A stretch of DNA of 61,838 nt from Slackia equolifaciens (GTDB lineage Bacteria; Actinomycetota; Coriobacteriia; Coriobacteriales; Eggerthellaceae), in contig NZ_QIBX01000019.1 of assembly GCF_003725995.1 (NCBI RefSeq), positions 1-61,838 of the forward strand, read 5' to 3'. The position numbers and the translations under genes are program-made. The notes beneath the pieces were generated by a model, which worked only from the letters and a program-made list of their open reading frames with translations, made no database searches and was not told the origin of the DNA. Positions 1 to 8,467 of the stretch are shown here, in pieces. Each line of letters starts with the position of its first letter. The first letter of the stretch is position 1.

Positions 1-28
1 GGCGAAGAGGGCAGCGTGATGGTGTAGA

Positions 29-1294
29 ATGCAGGCGATCCTGGGCGATGTCCCGTTCGCTCGGGCGGGCCTGCGGCCCGCGCCTCCCGAACGGGATCTT
101 GACACCAACAATCGGCACACTACCGAGTTGCCTATCCAGAATTTCACAGGATTCAGCTATATAGATGAATTCATGGCTGTTTGTCTTTTGGGGGTTGCGG
201 TAAAAGATTCAATCAAAAGGGAAAAAGAGACATCCAAACTAAATGCAGCCGTATATGCTGCTATGTTTTTGCTAGTAATAGTTGTCTGCCTTGGCTTGCT
301 GGGAAACATCACATGGGAGGTGCAAACGCAGGCAGCCCCAATCCTTATTGACATTTTCACTTGTATAAAGTTTCCGCTTACTGTGATTTCGGGGTCTATG
401 GTTTTCTCCAAGTCCAGTGATATTTTTTTCGGGGTCATTGAAATGGAGGCAAAAGTTGTTGTAGCCGTCCTTTTTGTACTCGGTGTAGCAAACTTATTTG
501 TAGATTACGGCATGGGGGCTGACTTAAGATACGGCCTGAGGTCATTTATGGCGGTGTTTGGGCATCCTACTTATCTTGTATTCGCCTGCGTGGGGTTGTC
601 TGTTATCTTATTGGCGAATTGGAAGCATAATCTCTCCTGGATTATTGTGGCGCTTGTCGTCATCTCGCTATCGCTAAGGTCAAAGGGTCTAGTGTATGCA
701 GCGATTGTGGTTGCTCTTCTCGTTTTGTTTTCGAGAAGGAACAAAATATCAATTCTACAGGTTGTCGTCTGCGCTTTCCTGGCGTTTTTTATTGCATATG
801 ATCAGTTTGTGGCGTATTTCCAAACTAATGGCTTTGCTCGAACGGAACTATTGCAGACGGCGTTTGAGGTGGCCAATGACCATGCTCCGTATGGTTCGGG
901 GTTTGCGACGTATGGATCAGCTGTCACGGCGGACTTGCAGTACTACTCTTCGTTGTATTACGAATACGGTCTCTCGACTGTATGGGGGCTGTCCCCTGAT
1001 TGGCCTGCGTTTTTGAGCGATACGTTCTGGCCGACTGTTTTGGGCCAGTTCGGATGGATGGGCGTATTATGCTACGCTGGTGTAGTTGGTTTGCTCTTTC
1101 GGTTCGCATATCAGTTTGCTTCTGGAACGCGCTTGGCGGCTTGTTGTTGTTTTCTTTATCTGCTTATTAGCAGTACCTCCGAAAGTGCATTTTTCAATCC
1201 GCAGTCGGTATATCTGGCGGTTTGTCTCTCCATTGTTCTCGGGAGTGGTCTACGAGCTAATCAAAAGGAAAGATTTAGAAAATGCAACCGTTAG
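29..1294 (+). CDS. Wzy-like O-antigen/capsule polymerase, 5' end damaged or chimeric
   Basis: The protein is a polytopic membrane protein with about ten hydrophobic segments and a large polar loop (roughly residues 265-325) before the last helices, the layout of Wzy/O-antigen ligase proteins that join polysaccharide repeat units at the outer face of the membrane. The motif FSYIDE at residues 42-47 is typical of the N-terminal part of this family, so coding extends upstream of the ATG at 173. The first ~36 codons look foreign: they are GC-rich, carry a perfect hairpin (51-96) and encode no membrane segment. No convincing ribosome site precedes 29 or 128. I infer a 5' truncation with fusion to unrelated sequence. 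The stop overlaps the glycosyltransferase start by 13 bases. The family call is moderately safe; the start is unknown. Confidence 0.6.
   Translation: MQAILGDVPFARAGLRPAPPERDLDTNNRHTTELPIQNFTGFSYIDEFMAVCLLGVAVKDSIKREKETSKLNAAVYAAMFLLVIVVCLGLLGNITWEVQTQAAPILIDIFTCIKFPLTVISGSMVFSKSSDIFFGVIEMEAKVVVAVLFVLGVANLFVDYGMGADLRYGLRSFMAVFGHPTYLVFACVGLSVILLANWKHNLSWIIVALVVISLSLRSKGLVYAAIVVALLVLFSRRNKISILQVVVCAFLAFFIAYDQFVAYFQTNGFARTELLQTAFEVANDHAPYGSGFATYGSAVTADLQYYSSLYYEYGLSTVWGLSPDWPAFLSDTFWPTVLGQFGWMGVLCYAGVVGLLFRFAYQFASGTRLAACCCFLYLLISSTSESAFFNPQSVYLAVCLSIVLGSGLRANQKERFRKCNR
51..96. repeat. Perfect nested inverted repeat at the wzy 5' junction
   Basis: The outer arms TCCCGTTCG (51-59) and CGAACGGGA (88-96) are perfect complements. 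The inner arms GCGGGCC (65-71) and GGCCCGC (75-81) form a second perfect stem around TGC. No T-run follows, so it is not a classical terminator. GC-rich sequence before it gives way to AT-richer capsule DNA just after it, so it could mark a recombination junction or be a small mobile palindrome. Confidence 0.6.
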
Positions 1295-2271
1295 TAAGCA
1301 TATTTTGTACGGCATATAATCAAGCACCGTATATCGAGAAGACTCTTCAAGGATTCGTTTCGCAAAATACTACATTTCCGTTTGAGGTTATCGTCCATGA
1401 CGACGCATCAAGTGATGGAACCCAGGATATTATCGGGAGATATTCGCTTAAATATCCGGAGATAATAAAGCCTGTTTTGCAAGAAGAGAATCAATATTCA
1501 AAAGGCATCAGCTTGCTGAACTCAATCCTTCTTCCGAGGGCGACGGGGAAGTATATCGCAATGTGCGAGGGTGATGACTTTTGGGTGGATGATAATAAGC
1601 TGCAGAGACAGTTCGATTTCCTGGAACAACATCGCGATTATTCGCTCGTCCTTCATAATGCATACATTTACGACTACAGATACGACATCGTTTATCTGTC
1701 GGAGCCAATGGAGTCCGACTGCGATAAGACTCTCGGCGACATTGCAATTGAGGGCGGAGGCCTCTTGAACCCCACCGCTTCAATGTTTTTCCGAAGGCAG
1801 CTATTTGATCATGCATTGGCTGGGCCAGTGGGTGATCATTTCATAATGCTTGAGCTGGCATCCAAGGGGAAGGTGAGGTGGTTCTCCGACCCTATGAGCG
1901 TTTACCGATTTCATGCCAGTAATTCGTGGTCAGTATCGAAGAAGGCCGAAAGTGGTGAGTCGATACGGAAATACACGCAGAGATATATAGACGCGCTGAG
2001 AGCTGCGGACGATTACTCTGGCCGTGATTATCACGATGCTTTTGTGAGGCGCATAAAAATGCAAAGGGAATTCGAAAGAAAGGATTTACTAAAATGCGGA
2101 GCGCCCAATCTCGATATCGAAGGTTGGGGGTTTTCGGTGGAAAGCGTTGCAATGTCCATTCGCAGACACATGCCGCAGGGGGTTGAAAAAGCGCTTGGAC
2201 GAGCTGCTTGCATCAAGAAAAAGAAGCGGGAATCTCTATTCGTGGGGACGATGCGTGAGTTTTGCGGCTAA
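1282..2271 (+). CDS. Family 2 (GT-A) glycosyltransferase
   Basis: A 329-residue cytoplasmic glycosyltransferase of the GT2 type. The N-terminus PLVSIFCTAYNQAPYIEKTL is the standard first strand and helix, VIVHDDASSDGT (about residues 37-48) binds the nucleotide, and CEGDDFW (about 94-100) holds the metal-binding DXD-like acidic pair. It most likely adds one sugar to the lipid-linked repeat unit of the surface polysaccharide whose polymerase and flippase flank it. It starts inside the 3' end of the polymerase gene (13-base overlap), with a purine-rich AAAGGAAAG 9 bases before the ATG. Donor and acceptor cannot be told from sequence. Codon use is AT-richer than the core genes, like the rest of this locus. 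Confidence 0.88.
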   Translation: MQPLVSIFCTAYNQAPYIEKTLQGFVSQNTTFPFEVIVHDDASSDGTQDIIGRYSLKYPEIIKPVLQEENQYSKGISLLNSILLPRATGKYIAMCEGDDFWVDDNKLQRQFDFLEQHRDYSLVLHNAYIYDYRYDIVYLSEPMESDCDKTLGDIAIEGGGLLNPTASMFFRRQLFDHALAGPVGDHFIMLELASKGKVRWFSDPMSVYRFHASNSWSVSKKAESGESIRKYTQRYIDALRAADDYSGRDYHDAFVRRIKMQREFERKDLLKCGAPNLDIEGWGFSVESVAMSIRRHMPQGVEKALGRAACIKKKKRESLFVGTMREFCG

Positions 2272-2302
2272 ATCTCCGCAATGTTTATAACCGGTTGAAC
2301 GA

Positions 2303-3781
2303 ATGATGGTTGAACAGAAGCCGACAGCAATTAAAGCCGCAACGATATCGTCTCTGTTTTGGAAGTTTTTCGAGCGAGGTGGCAGGGCCGTAGTAGAGCT
2401 CGTTGTCCAAATTGTCATGGCGCGACTATTGCTTCCTGAACAGTTTGGGGCGCTTGCCATAATGCTCATCTTTGTGAATGTCGGCAACGTTATAGTGCAG
2501 TCGGGGTTGAACACGGCGATTGTGCAGGTCCCAGATGTGAGTGCGAGGGATTGTTCAACTGTATTTTGGTTGAGCTTTGCGATTTCTGTTGTCCTTTATC
2601 TGGCCATTTTTGCCTTAGCCCCTTTTATTGCCTCGTACTATGGAATGATTCAGCTTGTCTGGCCATTAAGGGCTCTCGCTCTCATCTTGATAGTAAATTC
2701 CTACAATGCTGTCCAGGTGGCTATTGTGCAGAGGTCATTGCAGTTCAGAAAGGTTTTTAACGCCACGATTGCTTCGGTAGTTATCTCTGGAGTTGCTGGA
2801 GTGACGTGCGCCTTCGCTGGATTCGGACTTTGGGCTCTAGTGGTGCAGCAACTGCTCTATCAATTTACAAATTGCGCTATAATGGCGGCCCAATTGAGGT
2901 GGTTGCCGTCCCTCGTGATTGATTTCAAGCGTGCGAGGGTGCTGTTTTCTTTCGGTTGGAAACTTCTCATCTCTGGGCTACTCGACCAAGGGTATCAGAG
3001 TTTCTCTGATTTGATTATTGGTAAGCAATTTTCCGTTTCGAGCCTAGGACTTGTTTCGCAGGGGAAGAGATATCCTCAGGCGATAGGGAATCTTTTAGAT
3101 GGGGCAATTCAGCCAGTTATGCTCTCCGCGGTCTCCCGCGTGCAGGGCGACGTTGCCTACGTGAAGCGTCTGGTGCGCCGCGCGCTCAAGACGTCGACTT
3201 ACCTCATTGCCCCTTCCATGACGCTGTTCGCCGTGGTCGCGGAGCCTCTGGTACGACTTCTGCTGGGGGAGCAGTGGTTGCCCTGTGTCCCGTTTTTGCA
3301 AATGTACTGTCTAATCTATGCGTTGTTGCCGATTCATACTTCAAATCTACAGGCACTAAATGGGATGGGCAGAAGCGATTTATTTTTAAAGCTAGAACTC
3401 ATCAAGAAAGCTTATGGGGTTATTTTTATTCTGCTGGGGGCATTCGTATTTAATGATGTCTATTGCCTTGTTGGCGGCTATGTTGTAGCAAGCATCATCA
3501 GTACTTTTGTGAACGCATGGCCGAATCGTAAAATAATTGGGTATTCGTATCAGGAGCAAATACGTGACATATTCCCATCGCTGCTCCTGACTGCCATATC
3601 TTCCGCGCCCGCGGCGGCGGTCTCCCTGCTGGGACTGCCGGACGTCGCGACCGTCCTTCTGCAGGCCGCGGTCATGGCCGTCTCCTACCTCGGGCTCTCC
3701 AGGCTCTTCCGCGTGGAGGCGCTGTCCTACCTGCTGTCCACGGCCAAAGAGCTTTTAGCATCAAAGAAAGTCGCCAGATAG
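2303..3781 (+). CDS. Wzx-like polysaccharide flippase (MOP superfamily)
   Basis: A 492-residue membrane protein with about 12-14 predicted hydrophobic segments. The N-terminal block (FWKFFERGG, then ARLLLPEQFGAL) is characteristic of the oligosaccharide flippase branch of the MOP exporters, which move undecaprenyl-linked repeat units to the outer face. It sits between the glycosyltransferase and the sugar aminotransferase, as expected for a Wzx/Wzy locus. Base composition inside the gene is patchy: about 3120-3260 and 3595-3745 are clearly GC-rich while the rest is AT-rich, which suggests gene conversion with a homologous flippase. Two adjacent ATGs (2303 and 2306) are possible starts; neither has a strong ribosome site. 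Confidence 0.85.
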   Translation: MMVEQKPTAIKAATISSLFWKFFERGGRAVVELVVQIVMARLLLPEQFGALAIMLIFVNVGNVIVQSGLNTAIVQVPDVSARDCSTVFWLSFAISVVLYLAIFALAPFIASYYGMIQLVWPLRALALILIVNSYNAVQVAIVQRSLQFRKVFNATIASVVISGVAGVTCAFAGFGLWALVVQQLLYQFTNCAIMAAQLRWLPSLVIDFKRARVLFSFGWKLLISGLLDQGYQSFSDLIIGKQFSVSSLGLVSQGKRYPQAIGNLLDGAIQPVMLSAVSRVQGDVAYVKRLVRRALKTSTYLIAPSMTLFAVVAEPLVRLLLGEQWLPCVPFLQMYCLIYALLPIHTSNLQALNGMGRSDLFLKLELIKKAYGVIFILLGAFVFNDVYCLVGGYVVASIISTFVNAWPNRKIIGYSYQEQIRDIFPSLLLTAISSAPAAAVSLLGLPDVATVLLQAAVMAVSYLGLSRLFRVEALSYLLSTAKELLASKKVAR

Positions 3782-3856
3782 AACCAATAAACCTTTGAGA
3801 ACGGGAACCGTCCCATTTTGAACATTGAAAACCGTATAGAGAAGGAGGCGGGGCGC

Positions 3857-4993
3857 GTGGCGCGCATAAACGTGACGCGGTCCTCCATGCCGCCCATGGA
3901 GGAGTATTTCGACGAGGTGGCGCCGCTGTGGGAGAGCCGTTGGCTCACCAACGCGGGCGAGAAGCACCGCGAGCTTGAGCGGGCGTTGGCGGAGAGGCTG
4001 AAGGTAGGGAACGTTTCGCTTTTCAGCAACGGCCACTCGGCGCTCGAGTGCGCGATCGAGGCGCTGGGGCTCGGCTCGGACGGGCGCGATGAGGTGGTCA
4101 CTACGCCCTACACCTTCGTCTCCACCACCAACGCGATATTCCGCAAGGGCCTCACGCCCGTGTTCGCCGATGTCAGGCCGGAGGACTGCACAATCGATCC
4201 AGAGAGGGTCGAGGCGGCCATCACGCCGCGCACGTGCGCGATCGTACCCGTGCACGTGTACGGCAGCCTTTGCGACGTCGACGCCATCCAGGAGATAGCC
4301 GACCGGCACGGCCTCAAGGTGGTCTACGACGCCGCCCATGCCTTCGGGGTGGAGCGGCTTGACCCCGCCTCGGGCGAATGGCGCGGCGCCGCATCCTACG
4401 GTGATGCCTCGATGCTGAGCTTCCACGCCACCAAGGTATTCAACACGGTCGAGGGCGGGGCGGTGTGCTGCGCCGGCCCCGCGCTCAAGACGGCGATAGA
4501 GGAGTGGAGGAACTTCGGGCTGGAAGGCCCCGAGTCGGACGCGCATCCCGGCGGCAACGCGAAGATGAACGAGTTCTGCGCGGCGATGGGCCTGTGCAAC
4601 CTCCGCCACTTGGACGAAGAACTTGCCAAAAGGGCGGCGGTCGAGGAACACTACCGCGAGGGCCTCGCCGGAATTCCCGGACTTCGCCTGCTCGAGCCCC
4701 AAAGGGGGGTCAAGCCCAACCACGCGTACATGCCCGCGTTCTTCGGGGAGGCCTTCGGCGCTGACCGCGACGAGGTGATGGCCGCCTTGGCCGAGAGGGG
4801 CGTCGGCACGAGGCGGTACTTCTTCCCCTGCACTAACGAGGCCCCCTGGGTCGGGCGCGTGGGGATCGACCCAGGCGACACTCCCGTGGCGCGCAGGCTC
4901 TCCCGCGAGGTGCTGACGCTGCCGCTGTACGCGGACCTGACGCTCGAGGATGTTGACATGATCTGCGAGATAGTGAGAGGATGCGCGAGATGA
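3857..4993 (+). CDS. DegT/DnrJ/EryC1/StrS sugar aminotransferase, VioA-like
   Basis: A 378-residue PLP-dependent aminotransferase. The start is taken as GTG 3857 because AAGGAGG lies 8 bases upstream; a TTG at 3818 would add 13 residues. The N-terminus (INVTRSSMPP, then WESRWLTNAG at 25-34) resembles VioA-type enzymes, which convert dTDP-4-keto-6-deoxyglucose to dTDP-4-amino-4,6-dideoxyglucose (dTDP-viosamine). PLP contacts are visible: SNGHSA at 57-62, Asp158-Ala-Ala-His in VYDAAH, and the Schiff-base Lys193 in SFHATKVFNT. The substrate fits the neighbours, since rmlA and rmlB downstream would supply the 4-keto sugar and rmlC/rmlD are absent from the window. The exact regiochemistry is inference. 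GC is higher than in the neighbouring ORFs. It overlaps the next gene by ATGA. Confidence 0.85.
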   Translation: MARINVTRSSMPPMEEYFDEVAPLWESRWLTNAGEKHRELERALAERLKVGNVSLFSNGHSALECAIEALGLGSDGRDEVVTTPYTFVSTTNAIFRKGLTPVFADVRPEDCTIDPERVEAAITPRTCAIVPVHVYGSLCDVDAIQEIADRHGLKVVYDAAHAFGVERLDPASGEWRGAASYGDASMLSFHATKVFNTVEGGAVCCAGPALKTAIEEWRNFGLEGPESDAHPGGNAKMNEFCAAMGLCNLRHLDEELAKRAAVEEHYREGLAGIPGLRLLEPQRGVKPNHAYMPAFFGEAFGADRDEVMAALAERGVGTRRYFFPCTNEAPWVGRVGIDPGDTPVARRLSREVLTLPLYADLTLEDVDMICEIVRGCAR

Positions 4994-6255
4994 CGAGCCT
5001 TTTAATACTTGGTGCGACGACCGAGACCGTTAAGCTAATTGAGCGAGCGAACGATTTGGGATTCGAGACATTTGTCGCCGACCCTTTCCCCGATTCTCCC
5101 GGGAAGCAATGCGCCACGCACCCCGTCGACATCGACTGTTTCGACATCGACGGCATATGCGGTCTAATGGCACGTTATGGGATAGATGGGGTGCTTCCAG
5201 GCTGCGCCGATGTGTTGATACCTGTTTACGAAGAGGTCTGCGACAGGGCGGGAAAGCATTGCTATGTCAATAAAGAAGTTGTCCGGGTTTTGAATAACAA
5301 AAGGGGTCTCAAGGACGCATTGATATCTGTTGGGTTACCGGTGGTGGAGGAGTACACCAGAGAGCAGGTGTCCTCTATGGATTTTGACAAGTTTCCAGTG
5401 TTTGTAAAGCCTGCAGACAATAACAGCTCAAAAGGCATGTCGGTAGTTTACGATCATGCGGATTTCGATGCTGCGCATGATAAGGCGCTGTCCTTTTCCA
5501 GGTCAAAAACCGTCTTGATTGAAGCCTACAAAGAATGCGATGATTTTAATATCGGTTTTTTTCTCCAAGACGGCGAAGTTGCTGTTACATTTACCGCTGA
5601 CAGGTTTGTCAACAATGAGCAAAAAGGGGTAGGCTCGATTACGGCAGGGATGGTATATCCGTCGCAATATACGACCCTGTATTTCGAGACGGTCCATGAT
5701 AAAATGCTCGAGCTGTTCTCTCATTTGGGCTTCAGGAACGGGATTGCATCTATCCAGGCTTTTGTGGAAGACGGCAAAATAATGTTTTATGATCCTGCTC
5801 TCAGGATAACCGGAGGTCAGGAGTATATTTTATCGTCGTATTTTTACGGGCTCGACATTCTTGAATCGCTTATCAATTTTGCTGTTTCTGGCTCGATGGG
5901 CCCATCAGGATTAGTGCGGAAATGCGACCACTTATTTCATGGTGGGCATGCCTGCAATCTGGCTTTTTCGGTGAAGTGTGGCACCATCGCACATGTCGAG
6001 GGCATGGATTACGCCAGGTCTTTACCTAATGTTATTAACGTTACGCAGGAGCATTTCGGCGGCGATGTAATTTCAAAGGCGGGAACTGCCCAACAGAATA
6101 TAGCCCGAATGCATCTTGTTGCCGACAGTAGATCTGAACTCAGTCAACTTATAGATGAATTGCAAAAAAGAATAGTGGCGTTTGACGAGGACGGGAGCAA
6201 TATGATGCTCGCCGGGATGGACCCTCGGGTTGCTCTGGGGGTGACGGCTTCGTGA
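4990..6255 (+). CDS. ATP-grasp ligase of the polysaccharide cassette
   Basis: A 421-residue carboxylate-amine ligase-like protein. The start is ATG 4990, which shares ATGA with the preceding stop and has GAGAGG 9 bases upstream; ATG 4981 is the alternative. An N-terminal nucleotide-fold region (LLILGATTETVKLIERA) precedes the ATP-grasp: FPVFVKPADNNSSKGMSVV (about 130-150) is the ATP-binding strand-loop and FYDPALRITGG (about 260-270) the metal/ATP end, though the usual Glu-x-Asn pair reads Asp-Pro-Ala here. Such enzymes form amide or thioester bonds from a carboxylate through an acyl phosphate. In this setting it could join an acid or amino acid to the 4-amino sugar made by the gene before it (inference). 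It overlaps the following gene by GTGA. Confidence 0.75.
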   Translation: MTSLLILGATTETVKLIERANDLGFETFVADPFPDSPGKQCATHPVDIDCFDIDGICGLMARYGIDGVLPGCADVLIPVYEEVCDRAGKHCYVNKEVVRVLNNKRGLKDALISVGLPVVEEYTREQVSSMDFDKFPVFVKPADNNSSKGMSVVYDHADFDAAHDKALSFSRSKTVLIEAYKECDDFNIGFFLQDGEVAVTFTADRFVNNEQKGVGSITAGMVYPSQYTTLYFETVHDKMLELFSHLGFRNGIASIQAFVEDGKIMFYDPALRITGGQEYILSSYFYGLDILESLINFAVSGSMGPSGLVRKCDHLFHGGHACNLAFSVKCGTIAHVEGMDYARSLPNVINVTQEHFGGDVISKAGTAQQNIARMHLVADSRSELSQLIDELQKRIVAFDEDGSNMMLAGMDPRVALGVTAS

Positions 6256-7046
6256 AGATAGGATTTGTGGGTTTTGGAGAAGTCGGCTCCACTTTTGCTG
6301 CAGACTTGGCTTCTCGACAGATAACGGGAATCGATTTGGTTGCGTACTCCCCCGACTATGAGTCGACGGTTGGGGCATGCAAAAGAATTGGAGGAGGCAA
6401 GGTTTCGGCGGCTAAATCGCTTTCGTCTGCCATCTCCAGTGCAGTCGTTGTTTTCGTGGCCGTGCCGTGCAATGCTTCTAAAGCGGTATTCTCCGATCTA
6501 TCCACATTCTGCGGTCATGGGCAGATGTTCGTTGATTGCAGCAGCTCATTGCCAGAGGTGAAAGCTTCGAACGCTTCCGTCATTGAGTCGCACGGCGGAG
6601 TGTATATGGATGCCGCGATTATGGAGACGGTTTCCCGTCACGGTATCGAGACTCCTGTGCTTGCGAGCGGAAGAGGGGTCTCGGGTGTCGCAAAGGTGCT
6701 TTCTGAACTTGGGATGCAAGTGCGGATTGTTGGGGGCGAGCCTGGAGAGGCGGCGGCGATTAAGCTTTGTCGTAGCGTCTTCATGAAAGGGCTTGCGGCA
6801 CTTGCCATCGAGGCTCGTGAAACTTCAGAAAAATACGGAGTGCAGGAGGCCGTGTTCCGTTCGATTGAACAATCGCTCGGAGGCGCTGACATTCAAGAGT
6901 ATCTTGAGCAACTTGCTGTTGCTGCGGTTAGGCATGCGAGAAGGCAACTTGCTGAAGTTGGCGAGTGTCTTGAGATGGAGCGCTCTGTTGGCGTTGCGGG
7001 GCATATGGCCCAGGCAACTATGAAGTTATATAGCGATCTTGTTTGA
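6252..7046 (+). CDS. NAD(P)-binding beta-hydroxyacid dehydrogenase family protein
   Basis: A 264-residue protein of the 6-phosphogluconate/3-hydroxyisobutyrate dehydrogenase superfamily. The Rossmann motif GFVGFGEVGSTFA is at residues 4-16, the second strand ends in a Tyr/Ser region that does not clearly specify NAD or NADP, and the catalytic-lysine helix is visible as EAAAIKLCRS (about 163-172). The C-terminal part looks like the DUF1932-type all-helical domain. It starts at GTG 6252, overlapping the ATP-grasp stop by four bases, so it is translationally coupled. It probably oxidises or reduces a small hydroxy acid. Coupling to the RraA-like gene suggests the two make the acid that the ATP-grasp enzymes use (inference). 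Confidence 0.78.
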   Translation: MKIGFVGFGEVGSTFAADLASRQITGIDLVAYSPDYESTVGACKRIGGGKVSAAKSLSSAISSAVVVFVAVPCNASKAVFSDLSTFCGHGQMFVDCSSSLPEVKASNASVIESHGGVYMDAAIMETVSRHGIETPVLASGRGVSGVAKVLSELGMQVRIVGGEPGEAAAIKLCRSVFMKGLAALAIEARETSEKYGVQEAVFRSIEQSLGGADIQEYLEQLAVAAVRHARRQLAEVGECLEMERSVGVAGHMAQATMKLYSDLV

Positions 7047-7072
7047 GGGCAGTATTGCGGAAAGGATTTGAT

Positions 7073-7726
7073 ATGGATATCGGAATCGCGGACAAAATTA
7101 TAACTTTCATTAGAGATAACAAAGTGAGCTCCACTGAGGTGGCCGATTGCCTAGGGAAAACGGGTGCGATAAAGGGGGCCAAGCCTTTAAATAAGGGGAT
7201 GCACAGGGTCGGTCTCGTTCAGTATGTATATGCACACAGCGACACCAATTGGCCGATTCATGAGCAAATCAGGTTCATTCCTGAGGGCAGGGTTATTTTC
7301 GTGGATGACATAAACGGGGGGAGGCGAGCTTTGTTTGGAGAGCTCGTCTCGTCTTTTCTTGTGATTGAGCGGAAGGCTCAGGCGATTGTGACGGAGGGGT
7401 TGATGAGGGATATCGCCGAATTGCTAGAGGGGCGATTTCCGATTTGGTGTGGAGGGATTACTCCTGAGGGGTGTTACAACACTCGGCGAGAGGAGAATCC
7501 CGAAGTCAAAATGATTGCAAGGACCAACAAAGAACGCTATCAGGACGCGATTGCAGTTTGTGATGATTGTGGCGTGGTTGTCATTCCGAAAGATGAGATA
7601 ACTGACGAAATGTATCGTAAGCTCGTGCGCATCGAAGAGCAGGAGAAGGTCTGGTTCCACTGCGTTAGGGATCTTGGGTGGGACACTTTCGATACTGTTT
7701 GCCTGAAAAAGTACGAGGACAAATAA
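7073..7726 (+). CDS. RraA-like / HMG aldolase-fold protein
   Basis: A 217-residue member of the RraA/4-hydroxy-4-methyl-2-oxoglutarate aldolase superfamily. ATG 7073 is chosen because AAAGGA lies 6-7 bases upstream; TTG 7043 overlaps the previous stop but has no ribosome site. Family features are the N-terminal VSSTEVADCLGKTGAI (substrate pocket), the central GRVIFVDDINGGRRALFGE (the swivelling beta-alpha-beta fold with an acidic pair) and IWCGGITPEGCY. Regulators of RNase E share this fold, but the cassette context argues for an aldolase or lyase role, such as condensing or cleaving pyruvate-type keto acids. That function is inferred from neighbours only. The C-terminal ~40 residues extend past the usual fold. 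Confidence 0.62.
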   Translation: MDIGIADKIITFIRDNKVSSTEVADCLGKTGAIKGAKPLNKGMHRVGLVQYVYAHSDTNWPIHEQIRFIPEGRVIFVDDINGGRRALFGELVSSFLVIERKAQAIVTEGLMRDIAELLEGRFPIWCGGITPEGCYNTRREENPEVKMIARTNKERYQDAIAVCDDCGVVVIPKDEITDEMYRKLVRIEEQEKVWFHCVRDLGWDTFDTVCLKKYEDK

Positions 7727-7768
7727 GCTGGTGGCATTGTCGATTGTTGATTTATGGAGGTGTCACTT

Positions 7769-8467
7769 ATGAGCGAAGTTATTGATTCGGAAATCTCCGC
7801 TACTGCAATTCTTTACCAAGACCTCAGGCTCGTTGGGTGCAACGTCGGGGACAGATGCGTAATAGGGGATGATTCCGATGCTGTTGGGCTTGAGATGGGT
7901 CAAAGATCGGAAATTGGAAGGCGCAATCAGATTAGAAATGTGTCTTTGGGTCTGGGGTCGTATACCGGGACAAACTCAATCATCAAAAATGCCAGGATAG
8001 GAAACTACTGCTGCATCGGATGGGATGTGAGCATAGGTGGAGGACAGCATAACTATCGCCATGTCGGAATGTACACAGACTACTGGTTTAAGAGGGTGCT
8101 AGACCGAGAGTTTGATAGCACTGACGAGAGAGTTCTGGAAACGGTCATCGGGAATGATGTGTGGATTGGCGCGGGCGCAATTATTAATGGGGGAATAAAA
8201 ATCGGAGATGGAGCGGTTGTCGGTGCGGGCGCAGTTGTTACGAAAGACGTGGAGCCGTTTTCCATCGTTGTCGGATCTCCAGCTCGCGAACTGAAGAAAA
8301 GATTCCCCCAAAAGGTTGTTGATGAGTTGCTTCGACTTAAATGGTGGGAGCTGCCTATTGACGTTCTGTCAGCTAACGCTGATTTGATTAGGTCGGAGAT
8401 GGGCGAGACTGTTTTGGAGCAACTTCGTGATCTGGTCTCGCGTCACAGAGGAGGGCGAGATGTTTGA
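7769..8467 (+). CDS. Left-handed beta-helix (hexapeptide) acyltransferase
   Basis: A 232-residue acyltransferase of the xenobiotic/virginiamycin acetyltransferase-like LbH group. The start is ATG 7769 because GGAGGT (7757-7762) is well spaced; the ATG at 7754 contains that ribosome site. Hexapeptide repeats run through most of the protein (IGDDSDAVGLE, IKNARIGNYCCIGWDVSIGGG, VIGNDVWIGAGAIINGGIKIG, GAVVGAGAVVTKDV), and the catalytic His is probably in GGGQHNY at about residue 93. These enzymes O- or N-acylate sugars from acyl-CoA. It likely decorates the repeat unit or the amino sugar. Its end overlaps the start of the next ATP-grasp gene by 8 bases. Confidence 0.85.
   Translation: MSEVIDSEISATAILYQDLRLVGCNVGDRCVIGDDSDAVGLEMGQRSEIGRRNQIRNVSLGLGSYTGTNSIIKNARIGNYCCIGWDVSIGGGQHNYRHVGMYTDYWFKRVLDREFDSTDERVLETVIGNDVWIGAGAIINGGIKIGDGAVVGAGAVVTKDVEPFSIVVGSPARELKKRFPQKVVDELLRLKWWELPIDVLSANADLIRSEMGETVLEQLRDLVSRHRGGRDV

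Noticed and set aside
1-27. Possible 3' end of a gene (G-E-E-G-S-V-M-V-stop)
   Set aside because: Eight codons are too few to identify or to support a coding call.
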